From Chlorobiota bacterium (GTDB lineage Bacteria > Bacteroidota > Bacteroidia > Bacteroidales > F082): 64,000 nucleotides of DNA. The notes under the pieces were generated by a model that was not told where the DNA came from, did no database searches, and saw nothing but the letters and a program-made list of their open reading frames with translations. This document shows, in pieces, positions 60,853-64,000 of the stretch (position 1 is the first letter of the stretch; the number at the start of each line of letters is the position of its first letter). The DNA lies in the NCBI GenBank assembly GCA_030596395.1, contig JAUVKF010000003.1, forward strand, positions 1 to 64,000. The letters run 5' to 3'. Position numbers and translations under genes: made by a program.

Positions 60853-62967
60853 TTATTTCTTTAATCCTTTCCTTTCCAGCATCGCATCAATCGAAGGTTT
60901 TTTTCCACGAAACTGAACATACAATTTCATCGGATCTTCAGTTCCCCCTTTCGACAGGATATTATCGCGAAACGCTTTTGCAGTTGCTTTATCAAAAATC
61001 CCATTTTCCTTAAAAGCCTCATAAGCATCAGCATCCAAAACTTCGGCCCAGGCATAACTGTAATACCCTGATGAATAGCCTCCTGCAAAAATATGTGCAA
61101 AATAAGGGCTGCGATAGCGTACCACGATCTCAGGGATCATGTGCATATTTTCAAGCGATTTGTTTTCAAACTCCATCACATCAAAGTCCTGTTTTTCGGT
61201 AATTGTATGCCAGTCCATATCCAGCAATGCTGCCGACATAAATTCAACCGTGGCAAAACCCTGGTTAAAATGACTTGCCTTTTTCATTTTCTGGATCAAT
61301 TCATCCGGAATGGGTTCACCTGTTTCGTAATGTTTGGCATACATAGGCAATACCTGTGGATCAGCCGCCCAGTTCTCCATGATCTGAGAAGGTAGCTCAA
61401 CAAAATCGCGCGGCACGGAAGTCCCCGAAAGGGTCACATAATTACAATCGCTCAACATGCCATGTAGGGCGTGTCCAAACTCATGAAAGAGGGTTAAAGC
61501 CTCATCAAAACTCAACAATGCAGGTTTGTCGGCAGTTGGTTTGCTGAAATTACAAACAACCTGAATGACAGGCAGCACATTTTCCCCGTCCTTTTGATAT
61601 TGTTTCCTAAAACTGGTCATCCATGCGCCACTGCGTTTGCTTTCGCGTGGAAAGAAATCCATATAGAGAATAGCCTGTGTTGAACCATCGGCTTCCTGTA
61701 TCTCGTAGGCTACAGCATCAGGGTGATACAACGGCAAATCGGTACGTTCAACGAACTGCAAACCATATAACTTTGAGGCTACGTCAAAAACACCCTGCTT
61801 TACATTTTCAAGCTTGAAATAAGGCCGCAACACTTCATCATCAAAAGCATATTTTTCCTTTTTCAGTTTTTCAGCATAATACCACCAGTCCCAGGGTTGC
61901 AGCGTAAAATCACCTCCCGCTGCTTCAATCATTTCTTGCAATGCCACGGCTTCTTCCTTTGCAACAGGCAGTGCTGCTTCCATTAATCCGCCGATCAAAT
62001 CATAAACTTTATCGGGTGTTTTAGCCATATTGTCATCAAGCACATAAGCTGCATGATTTTCGAAGCCAAGCATTTTGGCACGCTCCAGGCGGAGGTTAAC
62101 CATGTCGTTTACAATGGCTTTGTTATTATGCTCATTGTCATTGTTCCCACGATTGATATAACCTTTGAAAAGATATTCACGTAAATCACGGTTATCGGCA
62201 TAGGTAATAAATGGGATGAGACTTGGTTTATGTAAAGTAAATTCCCAATTGTCTGTAAGGCCATCCTTCTCAGCTGTTTCGGCAGCAGCAGCTATGACCG
62301 ATTCAGGCAAACCCGAAAGATCATCTTTACTTTCAATTACCAGCTTAAAATTATTGGTTTCTGCAAGCTGGTTTTCACGAAACTGCAACGACAGCAGCGA
62401 TAACTCTTTGTTTATTTCCCGGAACCTTTCTTTTTGATCGTCAGGCAGATTAGCTCCTCCCCTTTCAAATCTTTCATAGGCCTTTGTAAGCAACATCTCA
62501 TCTTCCACAGTAAGCTCGATATCATCTTTCTGATTATAAACTGTTTTTACCTGCTCAAATAGTTCTTCGTTCAATACAATATTGTCCCAATGGGCAGAGA
62601 GCAAAGGTGAAATATCTTTTGCGATTTTTTGCATTTCATCGCTTGTGTTGGCCGAATTTAGGTTTCCGAAGACACTGTTTATCCTTCTTAATGATTCGCC
62701 ACTTTGATCAAGGGCAACAATAGTGTTTTCAAAAGTAGGTGCATCGGGGTTGTTAACAATCGATTCTATTTCTTCTTCATGAAGCTTTATGCCTTTCTCA
62801 AACGCAGGCATATAATCATCATTTTCAATTAAGTCAAATGGAGGTACACCATACGGCGTTTCCCATTCTACAAAAAACGGGTTTTCTTTCATTTCAGATT
62901 TTTTTTGATCCTCGCATGCTGAGAGCAAGATAACAATTGCAAAAAGCGATAAGATATAATGTTTCAT
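60853..62967 (-). CDS. dcp: M3-family metallopeptidase (peptidyl-dipeptidase Dcp-like)
   Basis: A 704-residue M3A zinc peptidase exported as a lipoprotein (LLSAC, Cys18). The catalytic motif HEFGHALHG lies near residue 492, and the third ligand Glu is about 26 residues later in the VELPSQIMENW block. The N-terminal helical half (NPFFVEWETPYGVPPFDLI in blocks) and the C-terminal SPYFAHIFAGGYSSGYYSYAW signature are characteristic of Dcp and oligopeptidase A. It removes dipeptides from the C-termini of short peptides, here in the periplasm or at the membrane, supporting peptide nutrition. It is probably co-transcribed with the OB-fold lipoprotein 29 bp downstream. All metal ligands appear intact. 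Confidence 0.94.
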   Translation of the reverse strand: MKHYILSLFAIVILLSACEDQKKSEMKENPFFVEWETPYGVPPFDLIENDDYMPAFEKGIKLHEEEIESIVNNPDAPTFENTIVALDQSGESLRRINSVFGNLNSANTSDEMQKIAKDISPLLSAHWDNIVLNEELFEQVKTVYNQKDDIELTVEDEMLLTKAYERFERGGANLPDDQKERFREINKELSLLSLQFRENQLAETNNFKLVIESKDDLSGLPESVIAAAAETAEKDGLTDNWEFTLHKPSLIPFITYADNRDLREYLFKGYINRGNNDNEHNNKAIVNDMVNLRLERAKMLGFENHAAYVLDDNMAKTPDKVYDLIGGLMEAALPVAKEEAVALQEMIEAAGGDFTLQPWDWWYYAEKLKKEKYAFDDEVLRPYFKLENVKQGVFDVASKLYGLQFVERTDLPLYHPDAVAYEIQEADGSTQAILYMDFFPRESKRSGAWMTSFRKQYQKDGENVLPVIQVVCNFSKPTADKPALLSFDEALTLFHEFGHALHGMLSDCNYVTLSGTSVPRDFVELPSQIMENWAADPQVLPMYAKHYETGEPIPDELIQKMKKASHFNQGFATVEFMSAALLDMDWHTITEKQDFDVMEFENKSLENMHMIPEIVVRYRSPYFAHIFAGGYSSGYYSYAWAEVLDADAYEAFKENGIFDKATAKAFRDNILSKGGTEDPMKLYVQFRGKKPSIDAMLERKGLKK

Positions 62968-63401
62968 CGGTTAATTATTTAATGGTTTTTGTTCCTATAA
63001 GCCGTCAAAAGTAGTGCTTTTAAAAGATTTTTAAAAAACCCCGCTGAACGGGCTTTAGCTTTCATCGGGTTGAAATTAAGTTCGCAAAATATTCCCGATC
63101 CGCTATCTCCAAGCAGATTTAACAGTTCTAAAACCCGCTGAATGAACTTTAGCTTTCAGCGGAGTGAAATACTTAAACGAAACAAATTCCGATCCGCTAA
63201 CTCCAAGGCGAGTTAGCAGTTCTAAAATAATATTTCTGGCTTTATGATTCTTATCGGACTGGCGCTAATCGCTGATGCTGTTGAATATTTTATGTCCTGA
63301 ATGCCCTTGTTGTAAAATTTTAACAATTATTCACCAAAACCTGATTACTTTTCAAATCATATTTTATAATTTTGAGCGTTATCAATACTTAAAGCTTAAC
63401 A
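62968..63401. repeat. Tandem pair of ~93-bp hairpin repeats
   Basis: Two related units, about 63037-63132 and 63132-63226, each contain CCGCTGAA...TTTAGCTTTCA, then CGATCCGCTA.CTCCAAG and end in CAGTTCTAA. Inside the second, CCGCTGAA pairs with TTCAGCGG, and GCTAACTC with GAGTTAGC. The remaining bases up to 63401 are A+T-rich and hold nothing I can name. Confidence 0.75.
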
Positions 63402-63734
63402 ATGAAAAAATTCTTATTTGCAACTGCATTGGGTTTTGCTGCAGCCTACTGGTTTTTCCGCCTCCCACACTCCTATGGTAAAATGTTATCAGGGTTTATC
63501 ATTGCGATTTTTGATGATGGTAATGGTGATGTCATCATAAAGATGAATAACGACAGGCATGATTTCGTTTTAAGTGACGGATTAAACCTGGACATTGATG
63601 TAAAAAAATTGCAATCCAAACTGATAGGCAAACGATCTGAAATCTGGTTTACACATCCCAAATGGCCTGTTGATACAACACCACACATTACACGATTGAT
63701 TAGCGAAGGCGAATTGGTTTACAGTAAATGGTAA
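63402..63734 (+). CDS. Small N-terminally anchored protein of unknown function
   Basis: A 110-residue protein. Residues 1-20 (MKKFLFATALGFAAAYWFF) form a signal anchor or uncleaved transmembrane helix, and a soluble part follows with acidic stretches (FDDGNGDVIIKMNNDRHDF in two strands) and a conserved-looking KRSEIWFTHPKWPVDTTPHI segment. I recognise no family. The reading frame has clear codon bias like its neighbours and a normal ATG, and the 217 bp on its right leave room for its own terminator. A conserved hypothetical of Bacteroidota seems plausible. Confidence 0.55.
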   Translation: MKKFLFATALGFAAAYWFFRLPHSYGKMLSGFIIAIFDDGNGDVIIKMNNDRHDFVLSDGLNLDIDVKKLQSKLIGKRSEIWFTHPKWPVDTTPHITRLISEGELVYSKW

Positions 63735-63951
63735 CAGGCTTTTGATGTATCATAATAATACCAATCAATGATTAAATTATGCCAAACTTTAACAATAGAT
63801 GCCGATTGGTACAAGGTACGTGTTGCGAGTCAATGAGTTACGACAAACGATTTATCAGTAACCTAAACTCATCCATTTAAAACGAATTGATAATCAGCTA
63901 TAAATATTAACTTTTAATTCACACTTAGAGATAACTTATAATAACCGGGCT

Positions 63952-64000
63952 ATGCAAATTAAAGTTGGGACTTTCAACCTGAACAATCTTTTCTCCCGTT
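63952..64000 (+). CDS. Start of an endonuclease/exonuclease/phosphatase family gene, cut by the right edge
   Basis: The ATG at 63952 opens 16 complete codons (MQIKVGTFNLNNLFSR) to the window end. The start VGTFNLNNLFSR is the conserved first strand of EEP-family nucleases and phosphatases, with the Asn that helps bind the active-site metal. No signal peptide is present, unlike the EEP protein at 30467-31501. The identification rests on one motif only. Confidence 0.6.
   Translation, partial: MQIKVGTFNLNNLFSR

Noticed and set aside
1-64000. tRNA, rRNA, prophage, integron or complete insertion sequence
   Set aside because: Reading both strands I found no transposase, integrase, rRNA motif or tRNA-like cloverleaf; a dedicated tRNA scan could still find something I missed.

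Overview
The window is a stretch of Bacteroidota chromosome, most likely an environmental Bacteroidales/Marinilabiliales-type organism. The evidence is six proteins with complete type IX secretion (T9SS) C-terminal sorting domains, DUF4369/TlpA and GH97 proteins, many lipoproteins with a Cys lipobox, a TamB gene head-to-head with tsaD, and one perfect Bacteroidota promoter (TTTG-N19-TAnnTTTG). I saw no rRNA, tRNA, CRISPR array, phage or transposase gene. The exact genus cannot be read from the sequence.

Layout. 1-6.9 kb: a minus-strand run of secreted proteins (a beta-helix protein cut by the left edge, three T9SS cargo proteins) and a thioester-reductase-like SDR. 7.5-12.6 kb (minus): a TPR/LuxR-type regulator, a small RRM protein, a nuclease-like unknown and tsaD. 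12.6-25 kb (plus): tamB, a T9SS protein, an AddA-like UvrD helicase-nuclease and a tricorn-type protease. 25-31.5 kb (minus): an overlapping three-gene operon (EEP hydrolase, giant AsmA-like protein, divergent NRAMP transporter). 31.6-37.2 kb: TlpA-like and VanZ proteins, a MOSC remnant, a second W/YD-repeat T9SS protein, malonyl-CoA decarboxylase and a secreted four-repeat DIPFDT protein. 37.3-45.2 kb: B12-binding radical SAM, acid phosphatase, GH97, and an LPP20/CsgG-like lipoprotein pair. 45.6-51.4 kb: a GNAT-BKACE pair and a 1401-residue acyl-CoA dehydratase activase. 51.4-64 kb: a methyltransferase deletion scar, a CNNM protein, membrane and zinc-ribbon proteins, a TapB-like protein, two VOC proteins, a T9SS beta-helix protein, a DUF6599-like protein, two lipoproteins (one a Dcp-type M3 peptidase), and the start of another EEP gene at the right edge.

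The most unusual content is not a gene cluster but two repeat systems. (1) Degenerate tandem repeats with a strict 7-bp period, each locus with its own unit, occur at about ten places. Intergenic arrays begin at or just after stop codons, and others run in frame through T9SS sorting domains and one signal peptide. They resemble the heptanucleotide STRR repeats described in heterocystous cyanobacteria. (2) A roughly 20-bp GC-rich palindrome (core CCTGCC...GGCAGG) sits as a clean insertion at several loci. For at least four of these an uninterrupted homologous copy is present in the same window, including one in-frame insertion in a coding sequence. Larger hairpin families (GTCATTCTGA, CATCCGGATT, CTTAGACC, CAGGCG types) fill most of the remaining long intergenic regions.

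Two gene remnants mark recent loss: a 31-codon MOSC N-terminus, and a 47-codon frame that looks like the fused ends of a large type II DNA methyltransferase/restriction gene.
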